Shown here one piece after another: positions 1-6,932 of a stretch of DNA of 64,000 nucleotides; position 1 is the first letter of the stretch, and each line of letters opens with the position of its first letter. Origin of the DNA: an uncultured Prevotellaceae bacterium (GTDB lineage Bacteria > Bacteroidota > Bacteroidia > Bacteroidales > Bacteroidaceae). Location: the NCBI GenBank assembly GCA_902800185.1, contig CADCDK010000012.1, forward strand, positions 1 through 64,000, given 5' to 3'. The notes under the pieces were generated by a model that had not been told where the DNA came from, made no database searches, and was given only the letters and a program-made list of their open reading frames with translations. The translations under genes were made by a program, and so were the position numbers.

Positions 1-82
1 CCACGTTCTTGATGAAGCAGAGGCTTGGAATCTTCGGATTCGGAAAAGCCTCATTGGGGTTGGGTCTATTATTGATTTCCAT
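1..82 (-). CDS. Vat/CatB-type acetyltransferase, N-terminal fragment (runs off left edge)
   Basis: Only the first 27 codons are in the window; the gene reads leftward from an ATG at 82-80. The visible protein contains RPNPNEAFPNPKIPSL and then CFIKNV. This resembles the start of streptogramin A/chloramphenicol acetyltransferases of the hexapeptide-repeat (Vat/CatB) family, where PDPN...Y/FP...CFIKN precedes the NPNIIVGDYTYY block. Family members transfer an acetyl group from acetyl-CoA to a hydroxyl of a xenobiotic or sugar; the substrate here cannot be told. A minus-strand TACCTTTG box (104-111) lies about 20 bases before the ATG, so it has its own promoter and is divergent from the tail-fibre gene. 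It could be phage cargo or the flanking chromosome. Confidence 0.55.
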   Translation of the reverse strand, partial: MEINNRPNPNEAFPNPKIPSLCFIKNV

Positions 83-103
83 AAATTCCGATTTATCTGC
101 CTG

Positions 104-111
104 CAAAGGTA
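104..111 (-). promoter_or_regulatory. Bacteroidetes -7 box for the leftward acetyltransferase gene
   Basis: The plus strand reads CAAAGGTA, that is TACCTTTG on the minus strand, matching the Bacteroidetes TAnnTTTG -7 element. The ATG at 82 follows after a leader of roughly 15 bases. No good TTTG -33 element is visible. Confidence 0.5.
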
Positions 112-179
112 CGAAATTTCTACCGCTTTTTATCCATGACCTGTGTTAAACTGTCTTTTCACCCATCATTTCTTGACCG

Positions 180-187
180 TACCTTTG
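180..187 (+). promoter_or_regulatory. Bacteroidetes -7 box for the tail-fibre-like gene
   Basis: TACCTTTG lies 17 bases before the ATG at 205, giving a predicted leader of about 12 bases. A TTTT run at 156-159 sits where the -33 TTTG would be expected. The box lies inside any reading from the earlier ATG at 136, which argues for the 205 start. Confidence 0.6.
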
Positions 188-204
188 CAAAAATAATCAT
201 AGTC

Positions 205-1323
205 ATGGATATATCACAGCTTACATCTCTCATTACGGCATTCCGCGCTGAAACCAGGCAGGATGCTATCACACCTGAATCCCTCGGCTCATTGCTACAG
301 AAGATAGCGAATGTGCTGGAAGGCGCAGCGGAATATACCACCGTTCAACAGTTGGAGGATTGGGAAGGGTCACTAACGGGAATCGGTACTGTAATTACTC
401 GTATTGCACTCGGTAATGACGACCGCAATAACATCTACCTGAATATCGGAAGCGTGAATACGACAACGGGAATGGGACAGTCCACCATCTTCACGCTACG
501 ACAGGCAACCACAGAGCGTGCCGGAATAATGAGGGCACAGCAGGTAACGGACTTGAACAGTGTCCGTAACAAAATGCAGCACCTCGCCACGCTGAAGATG
601 GAAGTGTCAGCTTCACCTACAGCGGTGCAGCTTGCACTAAGTGAAAGCAGCGGAGAGGTGTTCAGCAATCCTGCGGCTCTCTCTGTAGCATTGCCTATTG
701 CTTCCTCCTCACACGCGGGCATCCTTTCAGCAGCGGATTACAAGAAACTGGGGAACAGCGCAAAGCCTTTCTACCACATTGAATGTGATTCCAGTAGAGG
801 GGAGCTGATAGTGAAATATCCTTCTGAGGTGATTGCTGCAGGTTATATTCCGTATCTCTTGCGCTATTCCAGAAAGAAACCGCGCTATTGCAATGTGGAG
901 GATAAAACGAGACGATGGTATGGCCCCACAATGAGGGGATGGCATCTTTTCTACGACGAAAAGAAAATCCAGGTGGGTTCGACTGGATGGGTGAAGTTCG
1001 GACATAACGTAGGGACAGACAAAAACCCGGTATGGGAATACTCGGAGGATAACCGCTGGCTGTTCGGGAACATCCGCAAAGTGATGAAAAATGGTATACT
1101 GAAAGGTTATAAGGTGGGCTTCGGAAGCAGGACACACTTGATAAAGTCCAACCACCGCTTCCGCTTCGGCATCGTGTTCGGGCCACCCCTGCCGACAGGG
1201 GCAAACCGCGCACTGGACTTTTCCAAGTGTGTGACGAACATCGCGGAGTTCTATGTAAACATGCATATCACTGACAGGCCTGAATATGATGGTGAGTATT
1301 TCGGCATCTCATACTCTATATAA
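205..1323 (+). CDS. Phage tail-fibre-like structural protein
   Basis: A 372-residue protein. Residues 102-117 (TTERAGIMRAQQVTDL) and 167-182 (ASSSHAGILSAADYKK) are two copies of the AGxMSAxD-type motif common in phage tail-fibre and appendage proteins; the N-terminus (MDISQLTSLITAFRAET) resembles fibre-type proteins of Bacteroides prophages. Residues 190-372 are rich in Tyr, Trp, Arg and Lys and may be the tip or receptor-binding part, but I recognise no fold there. An in-frame ATG at 136 would add 23 residues, but the TACCTTTG promoter at 180-187 lies within that extension, so 205 is preferred. The stop codon overlaps the T-run of the terminator of the opposing RNA. It stands alone upstream of the portal gene, not after the baseplate gene as is more usual. 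Confidence 0.65.
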   Translation: MDISQLTSLITAFRAETRQDAITPESLGSLLQKIANVLEGAAEYTTVQQLEDWEGSLTGIGTVITRIALGNDDRNNIYLNIGSVNTTTGMGQSTIFTLRQATTERAGIMRAQQVTDLNSVRNKMQHLATLKMEVSASPTAVQLALSESSGEVFSNPAALSVALPIASSSHAGILSAADYKKLGNSAKPFYHIECDSSRGELIVKYPSEVIAAGYIPYLLRYSRKKPRYCNVEDKTRRWYGPTMRGWHLFYDEKKIQVGSTGWVKFGHNVGTDKNPVWEYSEDNRWLFGNIRKVMKNGILKGYKVGFGSRTHLIKSNHRFRFGIVFGPPLPTGANRALDFSKCVTNIAEFYVNMHITDRPEYDGEYFGISYSI

Positions 1324-1356
1324 AAAAAGTGTAGGCCGCCGGAGCCGCCATACACT
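1322..1356 (-). terminator. Intrinsic terminator of a minus-strand small RNA
   Basis: AGTGTA (1328-1333) pairs with TACACT (1351-1356), continued by GGC/GCC with one bulged A. On the minus strand it is followed by seven T (plus-strand A-run 1322-1328). There is no T-run on the plus-strand side, so it terminates leftward transcription. Confidence 0.75.
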
Positions 1357-1436
1357 GAAGGACGAAGTGAGCCGCACGAGGCCGCTCTACATTTCCACGA
1401 TGTGAGCCGCCCACAAGGGGTGATCGCTCCGCATCT
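1322..1436 (-). ncRNA. Unrecognised small RNA, about 115 nt, opposite to the phage genes
   Basis: This gap between the fibre and portal genes has a complete minus-strand transcription unit: a near-perfect promoter (TTTG-N19-TACCTTTG, 1441-1471), a predicted start near 1436, and an intrinsic terminator with seven U. It contains no sizeable reading frame. The transcript carries GCGGCTCAC twice (plus-strand GTGAGCCGC at 1402-1410 and 1367-1375), each preceded by GAGC that can pair with the GCTC inside it. The second copy is part of the 11-mer TGCGGCTCACT, which recurs in the RNA at 4251-4401. I do not recognise a known family. It could act in trans on phage or host messages, or be antisense to a read-through transcript from the fibre gene. 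Confidence 0.6.
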
Positions 1437-1440
1437 GGCA

Positions 1441-1471
1441 CAAAGGTACGACGATAGTTCAAAATAGCAAA
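1441..1471 (-). promoter_or_regulatory. Promoter of the minus-strand small RNA
   Basis: On the minus strand: TTTG (1471-1468), 19 bases, then TACCTTTG (1448-1441). Both elements and the spacing match the Bacteroidetes primary sigma-factor consensus. It ends just before the portal ATG at 1478 and points away from that gene. Confidence 0.75.
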
Positions 1472-1477
1472 AGACAC

Positions 1478-2818
1478 ATGAAAAAGGTTTCTTCTTATTC
1501 GCATAATAACAGCTTGGAGATTTGCTTCTCCTCAGTGGAACAGATGCCGGAGGCGAAAGGCGCGGCACTGTTCATTACTGACAGTAGCAAGGTGTTCAAG
1601 GATGATATTGACATCAGTCCTATCACACTCACCGACGGCACACAGTACATGCCGTGGGGAGGTGATAACATGATGCCGTACCATATTCTTGACATGATAG
1701 AGAAGGACGAGACCTTATCTACATGTCAGATGTTTAACGCCGAAGTGTGCTACGGTGCCGGGCTGTCGTATAACTCTGCCAGTTGCACCGCAGCAATAAA
1801 GGAGGAAATAGAGGATTTCCTGCTGGCAAACTCGCTTCCGGCTTACTTCCTCGGAGTGTGCCAGGACTTTAAGCACTTCGGATGGTGTGTGTCAGTGATC
1901 ATCCTTGACAACGAGGGGAAGCGGATCGTTTCACTGCACCGCAAGGAGGTATGCTACTGCCGTTTCTCTCCTGCGAAAGAGGACGGACGCATCGAATATG
2001 TGCTGTATGCCAACTGGAACAAGTCCATTGGCTCCATCAAAGAGGTGGAGAAGATTCATCTGCTGTCTATAGACAACCCCTGGGGCGACCTTCAGGAGCG
2101 TCTTCAGAAGAAGAACGCACCACGCAAGTATGCCGTGGTGTGCCGTGTGCCTACTCCTGATAGCACATATTATCCGATTCCATACTATGCGGCTCTCTTC
2201 AAGGGAAAGTGGTACAACATCAAGCAGCTTATCGGGATGGCAAAGGAAGCGAAACTGAAGAACTCGGCTCCGCTGAAGTATCACATCGAGGTATCACAGC
2301 GGTACTGGGAGGGTATCTTCAAACGTGAGCGTATTACTGACATCAAGAAGCAACAGGCACGGGTCGTGAAGGAGAAGCAGCTCATCATCGATTTCCTCAC
2401 TGGGGCTGAGAACAGTGGAAAGGCCCTCTTCTCCACATTCTATGTCTCGCCCACTGGAGAGGAACAGCACGATGTTGTTATAAATCGGATTGACGAAGCT
2501 AAGGAGGGCGGCGACTGGAGCACCGACATTCAGGAGGCTGTGAACATGTTCTGCTTCACCATGCGCGTACACTCCAACCTCGTCGGCTCTGTGCCGGGCA
2601 AGTCGCAGTCTAACAACAGCGGCTCTGACAAGCGGGAGTTATATACCATTGCTCAGGCGCTTCAAAAGCCGTATCACGATTTGCTCTTTACCGTGCATCG
2701 CATCATCATGAAATTCAATAAGTGGAAGAATGCCTACCCCGAATGCCCATTCATTCAACTGACTACCCTGGACGAGAACAAGGACGCTAAGACGGTCACT
2801 GCGGATCCGCCTGAATAG
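1478..2818 (+). CDS. Phage portal-like protein
   Basis: 446 residues. The block YMPWGGDNMMPYHILDMI (about 58-74) and the overall mixed alpha/beta layout resemble portal proteins of Bacteroides prophages; the C-terminal third has a long helical part (RERITDIKKQQARVVKEKQ) and an Asn/Ser-rich stretch (GKSQSNNSGSDKRE) as in portal clip/stem regions. Portals form the dodecameric DNA gate at the capsid vertex and dock the terminase. No terminase or capsid gene is adjacent: upstream is a fibre gene, downstream the accessory block. No plus-strand promoter is visible just before it, so it is probably read from the 180-187 promoter. Assignment is by recall of the family. Confidence 0.6.
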   Translation: MKKVSSYSHNNSLEICFSSVEQMPEAKGAALFITDSSKVFKDDIDISPITLTDGTQYMPWGGDNMMPYHILDMIEKDETLSTCQMFNAEVCYGAGLSYNSASCTAAIKEEIEDFLLANSLPAYFLGVCQDFKHFGWCVSVIILDNEGKRIVSLHRKEVCYCRFSPAKEDGRIEYVLYANWNKSIGSIKEVEKIHLLSIDNPWGDLQERLQKKNAPRKYAVVCRVPTPDSTYYPIPYYAALFKGKWYNIKQLIGMAKEAKLKNSAPLKYHIEVSQRYWEGIFKRERITDIKKQQARVVKEKQLIIDFLTGAENSGKALFSTFYVSPTGEEQHDVVINRIDEAKEGGDWSTDIQEAVNMFCFTMRVHSNLVGSVPGKSQSNNSGSDKRELYTIAQALQKPYHDLLFTVHRIIMKFNKWKNAYPECPFIQLTTLDENKDAKTVTADPPE

Positions 2819-3126
2819 TGTCCTGGTTCTCGCCGCTGTCCGCTACGCATTCTGCCCTCTTCCTTCACTGCATCTTCCATCGTTACACGTCTTCCATCTT
2901 ACTTGTTTAACTTCTCCAGTTCCACGACAATCTTTTATTCACTTTTTCCTTCACAAAGGTAGCTCGGTGGCTCCATTCAAGGGTTTCCAGATATTTTTCT
3001 AAATAAAGATGGTTCCCTTCGGCGTCGGAGCTGCCACTTTTTTTGAATAATACCCGGACATCCTCCCTTGACAACAGAGCCTGTACCCTTACGCTCTTCA
3101 TTGTTCGTAAAAAATAAATAAGATTT
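2819..3126. other. Intergenic stretch, pyrimidine-rich on the plus strand
   Basis: About 310 bases between the portal and the MutS-I-like gene. The only candidate gene is the small minus-strand frame listed next. A TACCTTTG occurs on the minus strand (plus CAAAGGTA at 2955-2962), but it falls inside that frame and may be coincidental. No terminator was found. Confidence 0.5.
2907..3101 (-). CDS. Possible small divergent protein, 64 aa, unknown
   Basis: An ATG at 3101 opens a 64-codon frame on the minus strand, divergent from the MutS-I-like gene. The product is charged and basic (for example FKKSGSSDAEGNHLYLEKYL), with no membrane segment or recognised motif. The purine-rich coding strand is compatible with a real gene, but there is no ribosome-binding site, no promoter at a clear distance and no family match I can recall. 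It may be spurious. Confidence 0.3.
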   Translation of the reverse strand: MKSVRVQALLSREDVRVLFKKSGSSDAEGNHLYLEKYLETLEWSHRATFVKEKVNKRLSWNWRS

Positions 3127-3153
3127 ATGTTTCACCTTCAAAATTACAAGACA

Positions 3154-4146
3154 ATGAAAGCAAATGTTCAGATTTCAGCAGTGAAGAAAGAGTTCAAGAA
3201 TGGTCAGCAGGGCTGGCAGGTGTTTGTTGAGGGCATGGAGGGCAGGCTCCAGTGTAAGATGAATTTCACGAACACGCTAAAGGCAATACGTTACTGCTTC
3301 CTCCTTTCCAAGAAGTTGAATCTCCAAATCAATGACATCCAGCTTGCAGCCCTCTCGCTCGATTATCAGAAAGCGAAAGAGGGTGCCCAGCAAGCACAGG
3401 TCGCCGAGGAAGCTACAGAGGTAGCACAGGAGGTGGCAGCCGAAGCAGGTGCAGAACAGGGTGAGCCTTCCAATGAAATGTTGGAGGCCGCCCGCAAAGC
3501 CATGAGTTGTACACAGATGTACAAGTTTCGTGAACAACATCCAGATGCTGTAGTCATCCAGCGTCAGAGGCTCACATGTACGACATTCGGAGAGAGTGCT
3601 GAAGCATGTGCCGCTGCTCTCGATAATACCCCAGAGCATCTTTTCGATGGCACATTGCATTTCATCTTCGATATTGAGTTGCTTGACAAGTGCCTCCAAA
3701 AGCTTATTGCCGATGGCAAGCATGTAGCTCTTTATGACATTGACATTCAGAGCCCTGAAGAGCTTGCTGAATTTCAAGCAATGGTCGATGCTGAGATTGC
3801 TCGAAATAAGAAAGAAGCCGAGTCCGCTATTTTCAAGCAGTTCTGCGATTTGAAAAAGAAGCATCCCGAAGCACTCCTCTTGTTCCGTAGCGGTGATTTC
3901 TACAAATGCTACGAAGAGGATGCTATCAAAGCTGCGGAAATTCTCGCCATTGCAAGCATCAAAGAAAGTGCTGACAGTATCACAATGGCTGGATTTCCTC
4001 ACCATGCTTTGGACACATACCTGCCAAAGCTTATCCGAGCTGGCATCCGAGTTGCCATCTGTGATGACATCACGGACTTTGTGAAGAAGCCCACAAAGAA
4101 GCCTACGGAGATAGTTACTCCGGCACAGCAGGAGTTGTTTGCCTAA
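3154..4146 (+). CDS. Tandem MutS domain-I-like protein with C-terminal clamp-binding-like tail
   Basis: 330 residues from ATG 3154 (ATG 3127 would add nine). Layout: a 65-residue N-terminal region; an Ala/Glu-rich linker (about 75-110); a degenerate MutS-I-like copy (about 114-198, with [10 protein letters not shown]); and a clear MutS domain I copy (about 225-309). The second copy matches MutS in [33 protein letters not shown] and AICDD. In MutS this domain reads the mismatch through Phe and Glu of GDFYE; here the Phe is kept and the Glu is Lys. The protein ends in AQQELFA, which resembles a beta-clamp-binding QxxLF motif. The MutS connector, lever, clamp and ATPase domains are absent, so it cannot act as a repair ATPase alone. 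A strong terminator follows. Similar stand-alone domains are, as I recall, found in Bacteroidetes mobile elements; function unknown. Confidence 0.75.
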   Translation: MKANVQISAVKKEFKNGQQGWQVFVEGMEGRLQCKMNFTNTLKAIRYCFLLSKKLNLQINDIQLAALSLDYQKAKEGAQQAQVAEEATEVAQEVAAEAGAEQGEPSNEMLEAARKAMSCTQMYKFREQHPDAVVIQRQRLTCTTFGESAEACAAALDNTPEHLFDGTLHFIFDIELLDKCLQKLIADGKHVALYDIDIQSPEELAEFQAMVDAEIARNKKEAESAIFKQFCDLKKKHPEALLLFRSGDFYKCYEEDAIKAAEILAIASIKESADSITMAGFPHHALDTYLPKLIRAGIRVAICDDITDFVKKPTKKPTEIVTPAQQELFA

Positions 4147-4178
4147 GCGCAAACACTCCTTTTCCTGTTTTTTTTACT

Positions 4179-4206
4179 AACTCACGGTTATTTCCGTGAG
4201 TTTTTT
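4179..4206 (+). terminator. Intrinsic terminator after the MutS-I-like gene
   Basis: AACTCACGG (4179-4187) pairs with CCGTGAGTT (4194-4202), loop of six, followed by a T-run to 4206. Nine perfect base pairs. Confidence 0.9.
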
Positions 4207-4239
4207 GTGTTTCTTAGTCGTGGTTTCAAGGATTATTCG

Positions 4240-4247
4240 TACCTTTG
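4240..4247 (+). promoter_or_regulatory. Bacteroidetes -7 box before the structured RNA
   Basis: TACCTTTG, with transcription expected to begin near 4251-4254, at the first base of the terminal helix of the RNA described next. The -33 element is weak. Confidence 0.6.
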
Positions 4248-4250
4248 CAG

Positions 4251-4401
4251 CGCATCAAGAGCAGGAGCTTTGCGGCTCACTCACCAACCGAGCATAGGAT
4301 GCCACGGTGGTCAAGGCTGCGATTAAGCGAATACAATGGAAGCTTGCTTAAATTGTTGAGCGAAAGCAGACTCGCCAATGTAATTGGCAAGGTACGATGC
4401 G
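4251..4401 (+). ncRNA. Candidate structured RNA or regulatory leader, about 150 nt
   Basis: The segment starts at the predicted transcription start and is closed by a perfect 6-bp helix between its ends: CGCATC 4251-4256 with GATGCG 4396-4401. Inside are GAGC/GCTC (4265-4268/4275-4278), CTGC/GCAG (4317-4320/4366-4369) enclosing ACAAT/ATTGT (4333-4337/4352-4356) and AAG/CTT with a CTTG loop (4340-4349), and GCCAAT/ATTGGC with a GTA loop (4374-4388). GCATC can instead pair with GATGC at 4298-4302, so a switch between two folds is possible. The frame through this region has no good start before 4440. No terminator follows, so it may be the leader of the 87-aa gene or a processed RNA. Confidence 0.5.
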
Positions 4402-4439
4402 GAAGTCAAATAAATTATTCACTTCAAAATGATCCTATT

Positions 4440-4703
4440 ATGGTACAAAATCCAGTTTACAGACAGTTCGCAGAACGCTTTGCTTCTGCATCCATCCAAT
4501 CCTTAGTAGATTCCTTTAATAGTGAAGTCGGGAAATATGCCTGGCATTATTCACGTTCTCTTCACGACGCGGCTCTCATTGATGAATTTGTCCGGCGTGC
4601 AATAGACATATCAGCTATTCACGACGGAAAAACCACGTCATTCGCACATGCTGTCGTTTATGATGATGAGCAAAATAAATTGGTGATTGCTGACGGGAAG
4701 TAA
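4440..4703 (+). CDS. Small conserved-type mobile-element protein, 87 aa, unknown function
   Basis: ATG at 4440 gives MVQNPVYRQFAERFASASIQ and so on, a soluble alpha-helical protein without membrane segments or recognised catalytic motifs. The frame is open further upstream to 4245, but that part overlaps the structured RNA and reads as basic, low-quality protein, so 4440 is chosen. I associate similar short proteins with ArdC-type genes in Bacteroidetes mobile elements, though I can name no family. It probably shares the transcript that begins near 4251. CCCGTC at its end can pair with GACGGG near 4755, a possible weak stem. Confidence 0.6.
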   Translation: MVQNPVYRQFAERFASASIQSLVDSFNSEVGKYAWHYSRSLHDAALIDEFVRRAIDISAIHDGKTTSFAHAVVYDDEQNKLVIADGK

Positions 4704-5727
4704 CCCGTCGGCTGCTCACCGTCCATCGTTAGCCTTATCCTGTCGTCTGCTCTTGACGGGGCAAGGCTTTCTTTCTGCATCCTCCTATAGGCACACTATG
4801 ATTTGAAGCCGCACTGTCCTCCTATTCCTTGTCATTGAGCGCAAAGGCACTCACTTCCGCTACCAACCCTCTCGGCACGGACTTCCCAAAAGCGGATGCT
4901 CAGTTCGGCTCCTGTGCTGCCATTTCTACCGTGCCGCACTCACTATCCTTGCCCAGGGTGAACACAGGCGATTTCCGATGGGCTGTGCCTATCGTCATGC
5001 TACGGTGAGAAAGGAAAGCCATTGGCATCTGTCCGTCGGCTTGCCCCCTTATTTGCCAGCATTCTACCGCTCATTCCTGTCATTGCCTTTATCCTTTGTT
5101 TGTCTGATGTAAGCCCAGCGGTTCGGATAGTCATTGCTCCTTCTCTTCCTCGTACACCATTTTGCCGTTTTGTGTCCACGCCCGTATGGTAAGGGGTAAA
5201 CATTCCCCGCCCTTATCGCTCATTCCCTTTACTCGGCTCCAACACTTTGCCACACCTCCATCACACTGTCAAGGGAACACTGGTTCCGTCTCGCGGTGCA
5301 GCATGGGCGTTCATACCTGTCTGCCGATTCTTCTGCCGTTGCCCTCGTGGGCTTTAGCCAACCCGTCATGCTCAATCTCTCTATGTCTGCGGATTCTATG
5401 CTCATGCGCTTTGGCTACACCTGCGCTTCTGCCTACCGCCCGTCTTGCGCCATTTGTTTATATTGTCATACCATAGGCTCGCCTCATTTTCCCTTTGCAA
5501 AGTTAGGGCAAGCGTCATGCTGCAAGGGCACACTGCATTTGCCTCGAAAAAGTTTCAAAGATTTTGGGGTACAGTTGCTCCTGGTCCAAATTCTCTGCGC
5601 CTTGCAGGTTGAAATTTTTTCGGGCTTCCCTTGCATTTACATTCCTTCTCCTTGCTTCCTGCCGTATTGCACGTGAAAATTAGAGGCTCCAAAGCCTACA
5701 GTATTAACAATTTAATAAACAAGTGTT
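4704..5727. other. About 1 kb without a convincing gene, pyrimidine-rich on the plus strand
   Basis: No frame here has good start context or family likeness. Plus-strand frames at 5162-5476 and 5296-5676 read as Cys/Ser/Leu-rich translations typical of non-coding DNA; a 67-codon minus frame (5000-5203) is also unconvincing. A TAACTTTG box on the minus strand (plus CAAAGTTA at 5498-5505) could start a leftward, purine-rich RNA. Small hairpins include GGAAC/GTTCC near 5275-5288 and GGGG/CCCC near 5193-5208. The interval may be a decayed gene, a long non-coding RNA, or an acquired non-coding element. Confidence 0.5.
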
Positions 5728-6822
5728 ATGGCTTACAAGACAAAAAAGGCGTACAGCAAGAAGGCTGGCGCAGGTGCTAACAGCGAAAGCGCACAAGAAA
5801 GAGCATTGAATCTCTTCGCAGACATGATGATTGAGAAGATTGAGTCTATCATGACAGATTGGCAAAAGCCTTGGTTCACGGAGGGCATACTCTCATGGCC
5901 GAAGAATCTTTCAGGCAGACATTACAATGGCATGAACAGCCTCATGCTTCTGATGCACTGCGAGAAGGAAGGCTACAAGTACCCGGTGTTCTGTACCTTT
6001 GACAGAGTGATGGGTCTGAATTACAACAATTCATCGGTGGGCAGAGTTCCTGCGGTGGATGCCGAGGGGAATAAGCGCCCGATGGTATCGGTTCGTAAGG
6101 GCGAGAAGAGTTTCCCTGTGTTCCTTACCTGCTTTACGGTCGTCGAGAAGGACACGAACAACAAGATTAAGTACGAGGAGTACAAACAGATGTCTGACAG
6201 CGAGAAGGAGCGTTACAATGTCTATCCGAGCACAGTGGTTTACAATGTCTTCAACATCGATCAGACAAACATGCAGGAGGCAAGGCCTGAGATTTACGAG
6301 CAAATCGTCCGTGAGAATGGCGGTCGGAAGCCTGAGCATACAGGGGAAATGTTCCATTTTGAGCCGATGGACAGGATGATGGCTGAAAATCGCTGGATTT
6401 GTCCTATCTCACTGAAGCACGGCGATAGAGCTTATTACAGCCAATCCAAGAAGGAAATCGTGCTTCCAGAGTTCACGCAGTTCAAGGATGGTGAGTCGTT
6501 CTACGGCACGGCATTTCACGAAATGGCTCACAGCACGGGAGCCGAGGAGCATCTGAATAGGCTGAAGCCTGCTGCTTTCGGAAGTCCTGAGTACGCCAAA
6601 GAGGAATTGGTGGCGGAATTGACAAGTGCGATGATTTGCCAATTCTACGGAATGGACAAATACATCAAGGAGGACAGTGCGGCTTACCTCAAATCATGGC
6701 TCGAAAGCCTGAAGGAGGATGCGCAGTTCATCAAGACAATCCTGCTCGATGTCAAGCGAGCATCGGCAATGATTACGAAAGCTATTGAGGAATGTTCCAG
6801 TCAGGCAGCGAAAGCTGCTTGA
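5728..6822 (+). CDS. ArdC-like antirestriction protein (ssDNA-binding plus zincin domains)
   Basis: 364 residues. After a Lys-rich start, residues 22-180 look like the ArdC N-terminal domain (DUF1738), including WQKPWF, LSGRHYNGMNSLML and a VRKGEKSFPVF segment. Residues 200-345 form the zincin-like metallopeptidase domain with FHEMAHSTG: H264, E265 and H268 form HExxH, and a Glu in the following EELVAEL (293-298) is the likely third ligand. ArdC proteins of plasmids and phages bind single-stranded DNA and protect incoming DNA from restriction. All key residues are present, so it should be active. It has its own terminator (6842-6873) and follows the non-coding kilobase. Such genes are frequent in Bacteroidetes conjugative elements, which hints at transfer into this phage. 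Confidence 0.85.
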   Translation: MAYKTKKAYSKKAGAGANSESAQERALNLFADMMIEKIESIMTDWQKPWFTEGILSWPKNLSGRHYNGMNSLMLLMHCEKEGYKYPVFCTFDRVMGLNYNNSSVGRVPAVDAEGNKRPMVSVRKGEKSFPVFLTCFTVVEKDTNNKIKYEEYKQMSDSEKERYNVYPSTVVYNVFNIDQTNMQEARPEIYEQIVRENGGRKPEHTGEMFHFEPMDRMMAENRWICPISLKHGDRAYYSQSKKEIVLPEFTQFKDGESFYGTAFHEMAHSTGAEEHLNRLKPAAFGSPEYAKEELVAELTSAMICQFYGMDKYIKEDSAAYLKSWLESLKEDAQFIKTILLDVKRASAMITKAIEECSSQAAKAA

Positions 6823-6841
6823 TGGATTCCTCGATAGCGGC

Positions 6842-6873
6842 ATAGCCTGGGGCTTCGGCTTCAGGCTATTTTT
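6842..6873 (+). terminator. Intrinsic terminator after the ArdC-like gene
   Basis: ATAGCCTG (6842-6849) pairs with CAGGCTAT (6862-6869), 12-base loop, followed by a T-run 6869-6873. Confidence 0.85.
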
Positions 6874-6898
6874 CGTGTCTTTCTGTACTGCCTGTAAA

Positions 6899-6913
6899 AG
6901 CGGTATTTTTGCA
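6899..6913 (+). promoter_or_regulatory. Promoter block shared with the tape-measure gene
   Basis: The 15-mer AGCGGTATTTTTGCA contains the -7 box TATTTTTG (6904-6911). The identical 15-mer occurs at 11692-11706 before the tape-measure gene. Transcription should start near 6916, giving a leader of about 17 bases to the ATG at 6933. Confidence 0.6.
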
Positions 6914-6932
6914 TAACCAAAAATGATTGTCT

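Noticed and set aside
4245-4439. N-terminal extension of the 87-aa gene
   Set aside because: The part overlaps the promoter box and structured RNA; the extension is basic and without family likeness, whereas ATG 4440 opens a well-composed protein.
5162-5676. Two overlapping plus-strand reading frames as genes
   Set aside because: Cys/Ser/Leu-rich translations without homology signal, start context or promoter; typical of open frames in C/T-rich DNA.
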